A DNA stretch of 64,000 nt from Chitinophagaceae bacterium (GTDB taxonomy: Bacteria > Bacteroidota > Bacteroidia > Chitinophagales > Chitinophagaceae): the NCBI GenBank assembly GCA_017307755.1, contig JAFKGQ010000015.1, positions 124,001 through 188,000 on the forward strand, written 5' to 3'. The notes beneath the pieces were generated by a model. The model worked only from the letters and a program-made list of their open reading frames with translations, searched no databases and was not told the origin of the DNA. This document shows, in pieces, positions 24,674 to 33,355 of this stretch. Position 1 is the first letter of the stretch. Each line of letters starts with the position of its first letter. The position numbers and the translations under genes were made by a program.

Positions 24674-25619
24674 CAGAGTCATCTTCTTTATCAATAAAGA
24701 AACCCATATCCTGGACCTGGCCGGTGCGGTGCAGACCTTTTATGAGAGCGGGGATTACGGAAAGCCCTACGAGATCATCTATGTATCGGACAATGTGACG
24801 CAGGCTACTTCCGCGCATCTGCGGATGACGGGGCTGAAGAAATATACTGCTGTAAAGGTAACCTCATCGGATATTGTGGTCATTCCCGGCTACGATCTGC
24901 GGAGACTACCCCCTATGGACGATCACCAGCTTTTTGAATGGTTGAGAAAGGCGGACAAGGCCGGGGCGATCATCTGCAGCATTTGTACCGGCGCCTTTAC
25001 CCTGGCTGCCGCGGGATTGCTGGAAGGCAAGGAATGCACCACGCACTGGAAATATACGGAGCGACTACAGAAAGACTATCCGGCGCTGAAGGTGTTGAAC
25101 AACCGGCTGTTTGTAAAGAGCGGTAATATCTACACCAGCGCAGGTGTAACTACGGGGTTGGATATGGCCCTTTCGCTGCTGGAGGAAAAGCATGGACCGG
25201 AATTCGCGTATAAGGTAGCAAGAGAGATGGTGGTGTATATCCGTCGTGACGGAAGCGAGACACAGGATAGCATTTATCTGCAGTACCGTAGCCATGTCAA
25301 CGATGACATCCATGTAGTGCAGGACTGGATGATACGCCATTTGCCGGAGAAGATACGGGTTGAGCAGCTGGCGGCATTGGTGTACACCAGCCCACGGAAC
25401 CTTACCCGTCAATTCAAGCAAAGCACAGGCATCACTATCGGAAAATATCTGGAGAAGCTACGGGTGGAAAAAGCCGTACACCTGTTGAACAATAACCATA
25501 AGATGGATACCGTCACCCGGCAATGCGGTCTGCAAAGCACCAACCAACTGCGGCACATCATCAAAAAACATACAGGCAGCCTGCCTTCCGCATTCAGTGT
25601 CCGGAAAATGCTGTCCTGA
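24654..25619 (+). CDS. GlxA-family AraC-type regulator (DJ-1/PfpI plus HTH)
   Basis: A 321-residue transcription regulator. The start at 24654 (MSSIQYNRVIFFIN) matches the domain start; the frame is open to 24615, which would give 13 extra residues. The N-terminal DJ-1/PfpI-like domain (about 8-190) has its conserved Cys in IICSICTGAFTLAAAGLL (near 111) and KECTTHWKYTERLQ. The C-terminal AraC HTH (about 225-320) includes VYTSPRNLTRQFKQSTGITI and CGLQSTNQLRHIIKKH. The ligand of the DJ-1 part is unknown. It precedes an exported DJ-1 protein by 53 bp, so it may sense or control that neighbour (inferred). Confidence 0.92.
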   Translation: MSSIQYNRVIFFINKETHILDLAGAVQTFYESGDYGKPYEIIYVSDNVTQATSAHLRMTGLKKYTAVKVTSSDIVVIPGYDLRRLPPMDDHQLFEWLRKADKAGAIICSICTGAFTLAAAGLLEGKECTTHWKYTERLQKDYPALKVLNNRLFVKSGNIYTSAGVTTGLDMALSLLEEKHGPEFAYKVAREMVVYIRRDGSETQDSIYLQYRSHVNDDIHVVQDWMIRHLPEKIRVEQLAALVYTSPRNLTRQFKQSTGITIGKYLEKLRVEKAVHLLNNNHKMDTVTRQCGLQSTNQLRHIIKKHTGSLPSAFSVRKMLS

Positions 25620-25672
25620 TACTGCGCAGGGATGTCCTACTTCTCCAAAATGACGCACGCTATCTTTGGTGC

Positions 25673-26488
25673 ATGAGAAAGAAAATCACCTTTTGTATTG
25701 TCTTTATACTACTGTGCGTCTCGTTGGTCAAAGCCCAGGGTGCGGCTGTCAAGGACAGCATGGCTTATTTCTGCGGTTTCTGCGACGCCAGTTGCGATAC
25801 CATTGTGTTTCACCAGCCGGGAACCTGTCTTTATTGCGGGATGAAGTTGATCAGGCAATCGCTTGCGCAGAGGAATTCTTTAATTAAAAATTATAATAAC
25901 AAGATGACCATCTGTTTCTATCTCCAGGACGGCGTGGAGGTACTGGATTTCGCCGGTCCCATGGAAGTATTCGCCTACGCGGGGTTTGAGGTCTTTACCG
26001 TCTCCAGGAAGAAAGAACCTATCATTAGTCAGGGTATCCTGAAGGTCTTGCCTGATTACAGCATTGAGGACGCCCCGCCGGCTGATATCCTTGCCTTTTT
26101 TGGAGGGAATACCGGTAACCCCTCAAAGGATAGCGCTGTCCTGAACTGGATAAGAGGGCGTCAGCATTCTACTGCTTATTTCTTTTCTGTGTGTACAGGC
26201 GCTTTTTTCCTTGGAAGAGCGGGTCTGTTGGATAATCTTACCGCGACCACTTTCCATTCCAGCATTGAATCCTTGCAGAAGGCCCTGCCGTCGACCAAGG
26301 TGCTGTCAAACGTACGGTTTGTAGACAATGGAAAGGTGATCACTACGGCCGGCATCTCTGCTGGTATCGACGGGGCCCTTCATCTCGTTGCAAAGCTCAA
26401 AGGGGAGGAAATGGCCAGGGAAGTGGCGACGTACATGGAATATGACAAGTGGGTCCCGCAGCAAGGGTTGGTAGTAAAGGGACAATAG
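25673..26488 (+). CDS. Exported DJ-1/PfpI protein with N-terminal Cys-rich metal-binding-like segment
   Basis: A 271-residue exported protein. ATG 25673 opens a signal peptide (MRKKITFCIVFILLCVSLVK). Next comes a Cys-rich stretch, YFCGFCDASCDTIVF, then HQPGTCLYCGMKLIRQS, that resembles the heavy-metal-binding domain (CPMHP...PGxCPxCGM) of copper/heavy-metal proteins but with the first motif altered. The rest (about 80-270) is a DJ-1/PfpI domain (GVEVLDFAGPMEVFAYAG) with a nucleophile-elbow Cys in FFSVCTGAFFLGRAGLL. DJ-1 domains are usually cytosolic, so an exported, metal-headed version is unusual. It is adjacent to a GlxA regulator with the same fold. Function unknown. Confidence 0.75.
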   Translation: MRKKITFCIVFILLCVSLVKAQGAAVKDSMAYFCGFCDASCDTIVFHQPGTCLYCGMKLIRQSLAQRNSLIKNYNNKMTICFYLQDGVEVLDFAGPMEVFAYAGFEVFTVSRKKEPIISQGILKVLPDYSIEDAPPADILAFFGGNTGNPSKDSAVLNWIRGRQHSTAYFFSVCTGAFFLGRAGLLDNLTATTFHSSIESLQKALPSTKVLSNVRFVDNGKVITTAGISAGIDGALHLVAKLKGEEMAREVATYMEYDKWVPQQGLVVKGQ

Positions 26489-26529
26489 GGCGGAAAACAC
26501 TGTCTGATTGGCTATAAAAGGTAAAATTG

Positions 26530-26552
26530 GCACCCTTTCAGGGTGCTTTTTT
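26530..26552 (+). terminator. Intrinsic terminator after the DJ-1 gene
   Basis: GCACCC-TTTCA-GGGTGC followed by TTTTTT. It closes the run beginning at 23711. Downstream, GTTATA/TATAAC (26562-26580) is a short dyad in the promoter region of the next gene. Confidence 0.85.
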
Positions 26553-26625
26553 GTTGATATTGTTATAGATATGTTATAACCCATCTGCAGAATCAACCTT
26601 GTCCATTTTTTGACGTCTATTAAAT

Positions 26626-26631
26626 AAGGAG
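26626..26631 (+). promoter_or_regulatory. Strong Shine-Dalgarno AAGGAG
   Basis: AAGGAG is centred about 12 bases before the ATG at 26641. Most starts in this window lack a purine box this close to consensus, so this gene may be translated at high level. Confidence 0.6.
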
Positions 26632-26640
26632 AACTAGATT

Positions 26641-27258
26641 ATGAAAACGAAAATAATAGATCATTTTAAACAACTGAACGGCCGGGTTGGCCGGTGGTTG
26701 TTGGTCGTGTTGCTTACAGCCGGCGTTTCCCTGGGCGCTTCCGCTCAACGGAGCGTGAATTTTCATGGCGGTGGTGGTTTCCACGGTGGCGGCGGTAGGA
26801 CAGTTGTTGTCGTACCCCGTACATATGTCGGATTTGGCCTTGGATTTGGTTATGGCTATCCCTGGTGGGGGTACCCTTACGGGGCTTATGGCCCCTGGGG
26901 TTATCCTCCTTACTACTATGGGTATGGGGCGATGCCTTCCAAACTGGCCCTGCAGATACAGGACATTAAGAGTGACTATAGTGCCCAGATCAAGGACGTA
27001 CGTCATGACAAGTCGATCCCTCGCAAGGAAAGAAGGGAAAAGATCAGTCAGCTGAAAAAGGACCGGGATGCAGCCGTTATCCAGGCAAGACAGGATTATT
27101 TCTATAAGAACTATCGCAGGAACAATAATAATGCTCCTCAGCCTTACAGGGGGAATGATCAGCAGCAAAAGGAACAAAAGCCGGCGACGGGAAGTGGAGA
27201 GCAGCCGGAATATCAAAATAGTCAATCCTCTACAGAGGGGACTACTACACAAGGGTAA
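26641..27258 (+). CDS. Gly/Tyr/Trp-rich exported protein, unknown function
   Basis: A 205-residue exported protein. Signal peptide through about residue 35 (WLLVVLLTAGVSLGASAQ), a His/Gly-rich stretch (FHGGGGFHGGGG), then a Tyr/Gly/Pro/Trp-rich segment (GYPWWGYPYGAYGPWGYPPY). A charged helical part follows (IKSDYSAQIKDVRHDKSIPR, then KKDRDAAVIQARQDYFYKNY), and an Asn/Gln-rich tail. The Lys/Arg-Asp helix pattern resembles small Bacteroidota proteins with a helical hairpin. It could coat or bind an envelope component, but I do not recognise a family. It is preceded by an unusually strong AAGGAG and followed by a hairpin terminator. Confidence 0.6.
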   Translation: MKTKIIDHFKQLNGRVGRWLLVVLLTAGVSLGASAQRSVNFHGGGGFHGGGGRTVVVVPRTYVGFGLGFGYGYPWWGYPYGAYGPWGYPPYYYGYGAMPSKLALQIQDIKSDYSAQIKDVRHDKSIPRKERREKISQLKKDRDAAVIQARQDYFYKNYRRNNNNAPQPYRGNDQQQKEQKPATGSGEQPEYQNSQSSTEGTTTQG

Positions 27259-27303
27259 CACAGATACAGATACACCCGTTGATAAGATTCAGTATCTTAA
27301 GCG

Positions 27304-27336
27304 GAGAGCGGCCTTTTCCGGGCTGCTCTTTTTATT
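27304..27336. terminator. Hairpin between convergent genes
   Basis: GAGAGCGGCC-TTTTCC-GGGCTGCTCT, an imperfect stem (GAGC/GCTC with an inner GGCC/GGGC mismatch), is followed by TTTTTATTTT on the plus strand. It probably terminates the Gly/Tyr-rich gene and marks the end of the DUF4159 gene. Confidence 0.65.
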
Positions 27337-27955
27337 TTACGGTGTTTAAAGCATACATAATAATATTGACCCCAAATTTTGTATTGTCTTCCGCCAGGAA
27401 GCGTTTGTTACGAAAATCATAGTCCCATTCACAGCCATAGTCCTTGTTGCTATACAGCACGCCGATGCGTCCGTTGACAGTGATGGCTTTCAGATAATCG
27501 TGGACCAGGTCGTCCCCCCAGCCATTGAGCTCAAAGGCGGTGTTGGGCGGACCTTTTTCGAATTTGAAGAATGAATGATAGATCTGATGGTTATTGGGTA
27601 TTTTTTGCAAGGCAGTTGGGCCAAACAGCGTGCGCATCTGTGCTTCAAAACTTCGGGCAAAGAGCCCGTCTATATCATGATTGCAGTCATCGGCAAAGAC
27701 AAATCCGCCATTTTGCACGTACTGATGAAAGTGGGCGCTTTCCTGTGTGTTGAACTGTACCAGCTTATGTCCGCTGATATAACAGAAGGGATACTGGAAG
27801 ATGTCGGTGCTTTCCAGGTCGACGACCTTTTCCTGCAGATTGACGGGCAGCGTAGTATATTCTATCAGTGAATTCAGCAGGTTGGACGGCATGCGCTGAT
27901 CGGTGTCCCAATCCCCTGACCTGTATCTCAACCGTGCAAATGTGAATCGGTTCAC
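27332..27955 (-). CDS. DUF4159 protein, partner of the MoxR locus
   Basis: A 207-residue protein with the DUF4159 pattern: FTFARLRYRSGDWDTDQR, then YISGHKLVQF, a glutamine-amidotransferase-like stretch (YVQNGGFVFADDCNHD), and IGVLYSNKDYGCEWDY. DUF4159 proteins are commonly encoded beside MoxR/BatA loci, and here the gene is divergent from one with a 77-bp gap. The start is a GTG at 27955 and no ATG exists upstream, yet the frame stays open to 28028 and encodes plausible residues (KIKKSQEIKDKIINFKKITPP), so a rare ATT start is possible. Confidence 0.82.
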   Translation of the reverse strand: MNRFTFARLRYRSGDWDTDQRMPSNLLNSLIEYTTLPVNLQEKVVDLESTDIFQYPFCYISGHKLVQFNTQESAHFHQYVQNGGFVFADDCNHDIDGLFARSFEAQMRTLFGPTALQKIPNNHQIYHSFFKFEKGPPNTAFELNGWGDDLVHDYLKAITVNGRIGVLYSNKDYGCEWDYDFRNKRFLAEDNTKFGVNIIMYALNTVK

Positions 27956-28032
27956 CGGTGGTGTAATTTTTTTAAAGTTGATGATTTTATCTTTAATTTC
28001 CTGTGATTTTTTAATTTTTAAATACTAAAGGT

Positions 28033-29034
28033 TTGGAAATTGCTGAAAGCACTGTACAGTCATTATTGGAAAAACTCTCGCAATTAAAAAAGGAGATACA
28101 GAAGGTCATCGTCGGTCAGGATGCCATTGTGGAAGAGATATTGGTCACGTTGCTGGCGGGAGGGCATTGTCTCCTGGAGGGGGTGCCCGGGTTGGCGAAG
28201 ACCCTGATGGTACGGACGCTTGCGCAGTCGCTGGACCTTTCTTTCCGCCGGATACAATTCACGCCGGACCTTATGCCTACCGATATTCTCGGTACTGAGA
28301 TACTCGAAGAGGACCATGCAACGGGCCGCCGGTTTTTCAAATTCAACAAAGGACCATTGTTTGCCAATATTGTTCTTGCCGATGAGATCAACCGTACTCC
28401 ACCCAAGACGCAGTCGGCGTTGCTGGAGGCGATGCAGGAGTTCGAGATCACGTATGGGGGAGCCACCTATAAGCTGGATCGTCCTTTTTTTATCCTGGCC
28501 ACGCAAAACCCCATCGAACAGGCGGGGACCTACCCCTTGCCTGAGGCGCAGCTGGACCGATTTTTATTATATATCAAAATAGGCTATCCCACCGCGGAAG
28601 AAGAGGCTATAATCCTTAGTCATACTACAGGCACCCGTCGTCCTACCGTCCATCCCGTCGTGGATGGACCTGAGATACAGCAATTGCAAAAGCTGGTGAG
28701 AGAGGTCAGCATCAGTGAGGATATGGTAAAATATGTGGCGGAGATCATAAGGGCGACGCGGCCGGAAACCACACCACTGTCGTATGTAAAGGAGTGGGTA
28801 CGTTGGGGCGCCGGACCTCGCGCGGGTCAGGCCCTGATCCTGACGGCCAAGGCAAGGGCTTTATTCAAACAGCGTTATGCCGTCATTCCGGAGGATATCC
28901 ATGCCATGGCTTACCCGGTGCTACGGCATAGGATATTGATGAATTTTAAAGCAGAGGCGGAGGATATAACATCCGACCAGGTGACGGCGGTTCTTTTAAA
29001 AGAGATACAAAGACCGGCTACGCCTTTAGCCTGA
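28033..29034 (+). CDS. MoxR-family AAA ATPase
   Basis: A 333-residue AAA_3 ATPase acting as a chaperone for the vWA-type partners encoded downstream. Walker A GVPGLAKTLM (near residue 58), sensor and Walker B (NIVLADEINRTPPKTQSALL), the arginine-finger region (LDRFLLYIKIGYPT), and a C-terminal lid (ARALFKQRYAVIPEDIHAM). The start is TTG at 28033 (TTG GAA ATT); a stop codon lies in frame just upstream and no ATG is available. First gene of a five-gene operon with DUF58, BatA-like, DUF4175-like and a membrane GATase-like protein. Confidence 0.93.
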   Translation: MEIAESTVQSLLEKLSQLKKEIQKVIVGQDAIVEEILVTLLAGGHCLLEGVPGLAKTLMVRTLAQSLDLSFRRIQFTPDLMPTDILGTEILEEDHATGRRFFKFNKGPLFANIVLADEINRTPPKTQSALLEAMQEFEITYGGATYKLDRPFFILATQNPIEQAGTYPLPEAQLDRFLLYIKIGYPTAEEEAIILSHTTGTRRPTVHPVVDGPEIQQLQKLVREVSISEDMVKYVAEIIRATRPETTPLSYVKEWVRWGAGPRAGQALILTAKARALFKQRYAVIPEDIHAMAYPVLRHRILMNFKAEAEDITSDQVTAVLLKEIQRPATPLA

Positions 29035-29050
29035 GGTTAGCAGACATCAC

Positions 29051-29938
29051 ATGAGCGAATTACAGGATCACCATATTCTGATGGCCATCAAGGATCTTTC
29101 GCTGGCGGCACGCCGGACGATCGATGGTTTTATGACCGGCATCAATAAAAGTAAGGTCAAAGGCCCCGGACTGGAGTTTAGCGCGTACAGGAGCTATCAG
29201 CCGGGGGACGACCTGCGCTGGCTGGACTGGAAGCGATATGCCAGGAGCGACCGTTACTACATCCGCGAGTCGGAGATAGAGACGAGTATTTCCATCCGTC
29301 TGCTGGTGGACGCCAGCAATTCCATGGCCCATCGGGACGGCGCTTTTACAAAACTCGACTATGCCCGTCTGCTGGCCGCCAGCCTGGGCTGGCTGGCCCA
29401 TATGCAAGGGGATGCCTTTGGTCTTTATATATTCCAGGAGGGGGACGTTTTCTCCCTGTCCAGCCGGAAAGATCCACAGCATCTGGCCCGATACTTTCAC
29501 CAACTGGAGAACATCCGTCCCGGAGGGCGTATGGGAGATCCCACCCAATATAAACACATTTTTACAAGCCATCAGAAAAGGGAGCTGCTGGTATTTATTA
29601 CGGATATGTATGAGCGGGAGGGCGAGATCACCCGTCTGCTGGAGATATTGGCCTCCTTACGTCACGAGATCATCGTCTTCCATTTAATGGGGAAGAACGA
29701 GCTGGAGATGGATTATAAAGGATATCAACATGTACAGGACCTGGAGACGGGGGAGATGATGCCTTTTAATGACATTCTATCTCCGGACGGTTATAAGGAC
29801 CGGTTGAACAGGTGGCTGGACGCAGTACGGATGCAGTTGTTGGATAAGCAGATAACCTATCAACTGATAAGGATGGATCAACCTCCCGGGGATGCCCTGC
29901 GAGGATTCTTAAAACAGCGACAAAAGATCACCGGATAA
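29051..29938 (+). CDS. DUF58 protein (vWA-like)
   Basis: A 295-residue cytosolic protein of the DUF58 family, the usual partner of MoxR ATPases. The DUF58 core is GPGLEFSAYRSYQPGDDLRW followed by LDWKRYARSDRYYIRESEIE; the vWA-like metal site is LLVDASNSMAHRDG (DxSxS-like motif), with a late Asp in LVFITDMYERE. The MoxR gene ends 16 bp upstream and the BatA-like gene starts two bases after this stop. The group acts on an unknown envelope or stress target in Bacteroidota. Confidence 0.9.
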   Translation: MSELQDHHILMAIKDLSLAARRTIDGFMTGINKSKVKGPGLEFSAYRSYQPGDDLRWLDWKRYARSDRYYIRESEIETSISIRLLVDASNSMAHRDGAFTKLDYARLLAASLGWLAHMQGDAFGLYIFQEGDVFSLSSRKDPQHLARYFHQLENIRPGGRMGDPTQYKHIFTSHQKRELLVFITDMYEREGEITRLLEILASLRHEIIVFHLMGKNELEMDYKGYQHVQDLETGEMMPFNDILSPDGYKDRLNRWLDAVRMQLLDKQITYQLIRMDQPPGDALRGFLKQRQKITG

Positions 29939-29940
29939 AT

Positions 29941-31260
29941 TTGCTGCACCTGTTACAACCCATATGGTTATTTGCTATTGCCGGGATCATCGTCCCGGTG
30001 GGGATACACTTTTGGAACAACAAACAGGGAAAGGTATTGGCCATTGGAAGCATTGCGCTTTTGGAGAAAACCTCTTTGAAAAAGGCCCGCAGCCGTCGTA
30101 TATCCGAATGGCTGCTACTGCTGTTGCGTTGTCTTTTGCTTATGCTGCTGGCCTTTTTGCTGGCAGGCCCTTACTGGAAAAAGGATCCGGGTGCGGGAAA
30201 AAAAGGCTGGGTGCTGGTGGGGGTAGAACCGTCCGGCGGGGAGGGGCGGACGATGATGGATTCGTTGATAAAGGAAGGATATGTGCGTCGTGATCTGAAA
30301 GACAGCTCCTGGTGGGAGGCTTTTGCCAGTCTCGACCGGCAGGCGCCAAAGGGTATCCCCTTTTATGTTTTTACGGATGGCCGGCTCCGTCATTTTGCGG
30401 GGTCACGGCCTGTGACGGAGAGGTCTGTATATTGGTATGTCGATACTGCTAAGGATAGTATTACCCGATGGGTGGATAAGCGCTGGTCAGTGGGAGGGGA
30501 CAGTATGCGGGTAGCCACCGGCGCCAGCGGACCAACGGGGAGTACATATGGTTACCAGGATATGTTGAGAGGTGTTGGGGACAGTGTGGATACTATGACG
30601 CTGCGTGTCGTTGTATATGCGGATAGTATCGATGGACAGTGGGTCGTCGCTGCCATAAGAGCTGTACAGCAATTAACCCGCAGGAATATATCGGTCACGA
30701 ATAAAAAGGTGCAAAATGCCTACGCGGGAATGTCTGCGTCCGACTGGGTCTTCTGGTTGTCTTCGGCGCCACTGCCGGACGTGAAGGCTGCCAATGTATT
30801 GTTATATGAACCGGGGAAAGTAATACCGGTGGATACATGGGTAAGGGGCATGGGGGTACAAGTGGAGAAAGTGACGGAGCGGTCCGTGCGGAGCGATAAG
30901 CTGCAGCCTGTATGGGTGGACAGTTATGGAGATCTTCTCCTGGGGATGGAGGATACGGCCGGCAGCAGACGATACCATTTTTTTAGTCATTTCAATCCTG
31001 CCTGGAATGGCATGGTGTGGAGCGGAGACTTCCCTTTTTATCTGCAGACGTTATTGTTTGCGGGAGAGGGGAGTGATCATGACAGAAGGGTGATCGATCC
31101 GGTACAGGTGTTGCCGGCAAAGGGGGGTGTTGTAAGGGAGACAAGGACTGACGAGGCATCTATCGACCTGGCGCCTGCCGGATGGCTCCTGGTATGGCTG
31201 CTGCTGTTGTGCGAGCGGCTGATGGCCTTTAAAAGACCAAAAGACGGAATAAATGTTTGA
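29941..31260 (+). CDS. BatA-type membrane protein (N-terminal aerotolerance domain)
   Basis: A 439-residue inner-membrane protein of the MoxR operon. The N-terminus is the BatA/TIGR02226 module: LLHLLQPIWLFAIAGIIVPV, IHFWNNKQGKVLAIGSIALL, then a second membrane segment (LLLLLRCLLLMLLAFLLAGP). A large soluble part and a final transmembrane helix (WLLVWLLLLCERLM, about 410-425) follow. No intact vWA metal site is obvious, so it is BatA-like by its membrane part only. The start is TTG at 29941, two bases after the DUF58 stop. The end overlaps the next gene by 8 bp. Confidence 0.83.
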   Translation: MLHLLQPIWLFAIAGIIVPVGIHFWNNKQGKVLAIGSIALLEKTSLKKARSRRISEWLLLLLRCLLLMLLAFLLAGPYWKKDPGAGKKGWVLVGVEPSGGEGRTMMDSLIKEGYVRRDLKDSSWWEAFASLDRQAPKGIPFYVFTDGRLRHFAGSRPVTERSVYWYVDTAKDSITRWVDKRWSVGGDSMRVATGASGPTGSTYGYQDMLRGVGDSVDTMTLRVVVYADSIDGQWVVAAIRAVQQLTRRNISVTNKKVQNAYAGMSASDWVFWLSSAPLPDVKAANVLLYEPGKVIPVDTWVRGMGVQVEKVTERSVRSDKLQPVWVDSYGDLLLGMEDTAGSRRYHFFSHFNPAWNGMVWSGDFPFYLQTLLFAGEGSDHDRRVIDPVQVLPAKGGVVRETRTDEASIDLAPAGWLLVWLLLLCERLMAFKRPKDGINV

Positions 31261-33355
31261 AGGGAAAGACATATTACTGTCGGTGCAACGGAGATGGTCC
31301 GTTCAGGGGCTTATTTTTTGTGGTTTGCTGGCAATTGCCGTGAGTCTGTTGCTGACGATGGCCCTTCACCGGTGGGGATACGGTTCACTGTGGTATGGAA
31401 TAGCCTTATTTGCCGTGATCTGTTGTGTAGCCTTGTTCGTTTTTCCTTCCTGGAGGGTGACTGTTGCTGATGCAGCCAGGATACTCGATAAGTATGTGCC
31501 TGAACTGGAAGAAAGCTGCGGATTATTGCTAAAACCCGTGGAAGAATTAGGCCCGTTGGAAAAGCTGCAAGCTGTACGCGTCGGGAAACGATTGGGCCAG
31601 GCAAGGTTGCCGCATCCTTTGCGAAAGAGGTTGATCATTGCTTTGTGTCTGGCAGTAGCGGTTGTTTTTGTGCGCGCTGCTTTTTTGTATGATAGGACTG
31701 TTGTTGAGGGGGAGGGTAAAAGAGATCTGTCGTTTGCGGGAGTAAAATCTGTTGTCGCGGGTATCCGGGAGGTGGATGTCCGTGTCACGCCGCCTGCCTA
31801 CACGGGGAGGCCGGTGAGGACACAGAAAGACCTCAATCTGCAGGTGGAAGAAGGAGCGCTTGTAAACTGGGAGATACAAACCAATGTGCGGGCGGGTTTG
31901 GTAGCGATCATATTTAATGACAGCAGTCAAGTGAAACTGAAGGCTGTCGGCAGAGATGGTATGATGTGGAAGTTATCGCGTGTGGGGAGCGAGTCGGGTT
32001 TTTACCAATTAAAGGTGGATCAGACGCTTTCGGAACTATATAAGTTGGAAGTGATCAAGGATGAGGCGCCCCGTATTTCCATCAGGACACCCAAAGCGTA
32101 TACCACTGTGGACATTGGAGAATCCAGAAAACTGTCGCTCATAGTGAAGGTACAGGACGATTATGGCGTCAGTGATGCCACTGTTGTCGCTACGGTCGCC
32201 ACCGGCAGCGGGGAGGCTGTCAAATTCAAAGAGCAGGTGCTGTCTTTTGGAAGGGCTTTCACCACAGGACAGACTTCTTATGATCTGCGGCAAACCCTGG
32301 ACCTGGACGCACTTGGTCTTCATCCGGGGGATGAGCTGTATTACTATTGCCGGGCAAGGGATAACCATGGCCAGGAGTCCCGGAGCGATATGTATATCAT
32401 CTCTCTGCCTGATACGGCGAAACTGATGAGTCTGGAAGGGCTCACGACAGGGTTTGATGTCAAACCCGAGCTTTTTAGAAGCCAGCGTCAGATAATTATC
32501 GAGACGGAACAACTATTGCGTGAAAAGGATACGATATCCGCGCAAACCTTTAACAATAAAAGTAATGACCTGGGAATAGATCAAAAACTGCTGCGTCTTC
32601 GTTATGGCAAATTTCTGGGTGAAGAGGCGGAGGAGGGGGGGATGGATGAAAGCTTTTCCTCGGCAGGCGCCGGACCAGGGGATTTTGGCAATGCGGCGAA
32701 AGTGCGGGACGCGTTTACGGACAAACATGATAATGCGGAAGACGCCACCTTTTTTGAGCCGGCGATCAAACAGCAGTTGAAAGCTACTTTGACGGAGATG
32801 TGGAATGCAGAGCTGCGGCTGAGAACTTTTAAGCCCCGGGAGGCATTACCCTACGAGTATAAGGCTTTACGGTTGTTAAAGGACCTGCAGCAAAAGTCCC
32901 GGGCTTATGTAGCAAAGACGGGTGTGCATGTCACACCGCTGGACCCGAACAAACGTCTTACGGGCAAGCTGGATGAGATACTGGCGCCCCGGTCGGGTGG
33001 GGTGTATGATAAGGAGATCTCTGATGAAGATAAGCTGCGAATGGCGTTGAGTGTGCTGGATCAGGGAGGGGGTGCGTTCAATAAGGCGGAGCTGGGAGTG
33101 TTACATGCTGTGAGCGGTGTGCTCGGCAAGCAGGCGATGGCTCATCCGGGGGAATATCTGGCGGGGTTCCAGGCGATGAAAAGGGTGTTGGGAACTGGTG
33201 AGCGGAGGGTGAAAGCGCAATTGACCGACTGCCGACTGGCGCAGCAAGCCATGCGAAAATTGGTGTCTGAACCGACGGCAAACCCATCCTTGCAAAGAGG
33301 CGCGCCCGATGCAGGGTTGTCACAACTTTATTTCAATAATGTAAACAAACCATGA
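31253..33355 (+). CDS. DUF4175-like membrane protein
   Basis: A 700-residue membrane protein of the MoxR operon. Two N-terminal helices (SVQGLIFCGLLAIAVSLLLT, then YGIALFAVICCVALFVF) and a third near 125-145 are followed by Ig-like strands (VDVRVTPPAYTGRPVRTQ, ISIRTPKAYTTVDIGE, VQDDYGVSDATVVATV). A long coiled-coil/helical part follows (LRSFK-type repeats, QQLKATLTEMWNAELRLRTF), with Gly-rich loops. This matches the DUF4175 layout. It overlaps both neighbours by a few bases, so translation is coupled. Function of the family unknown; probably an envelope scaffold. Confidence 0.75.
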   Translation: MFEGKDILLSVQRRWSVQGLIFCGLLAIAVSLLLTMALHRWGYGSLWYGIALFAVICCVALFVFPSWRVTVADAARILDKYVPELEESCGLLLKPVEELGPLEKLQAVRVGKRLGQARLPHPLRKRLIIALCLAVAVVFVRAAFLYDRTVVEGEGKRDLSFAGVKSVVAGIREVDVRVTPPAYTGRPVRTQKDLNLQVEEGALVNWEIQTNVRAGLVAIIFNDSSQVKLKAVGRDGMMWKLSRVGSESGFYQLKVDQTLSELYKLEVIKDEAPRISIRTPKAYTTVDIGESRKLSLIVKVQDDYGVSDATVVATVATGSGEAVKFKEQVLSFGRAFTTGQTSYDLRQTLDLDALGLHPGDELYYYCRARDNHGQESRSDMYIISLPDTAKLMSLEGLTTGFDVKPELFRSQRQIIIETEQLLREKDTISAQTFNNKSNDLGIDQKLLRLRYGKFLGEEAEEGGMDESFSSAGAGPGDFGNAAKVRDAFTDKHDNAEDATFFEPAIKQQLKATLTEMWNAELRLRTFKPREALPYEYKALRLLKDLQQKSRAYVAKTGVHVTPLDPNKRLTGKLDEILAPRSGGVYDKEISDEDKLRMALSVLDQGGGAFNKAELGVLHAVSGVLGKQAMAHPGEYLAGFQAMKRVLGTGERRVKAQLTDCRLAQQAMRKLVSEPTANPSLQRGAPDAGLSQLYFNNVNKP

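Noticed and set aside
26765..26930. G-rich repeats resembling an intergenic repeat
   Set aside because: They are codons of the Gly/Tyr-rich protein starting at 26641 with an intact signal peptide.
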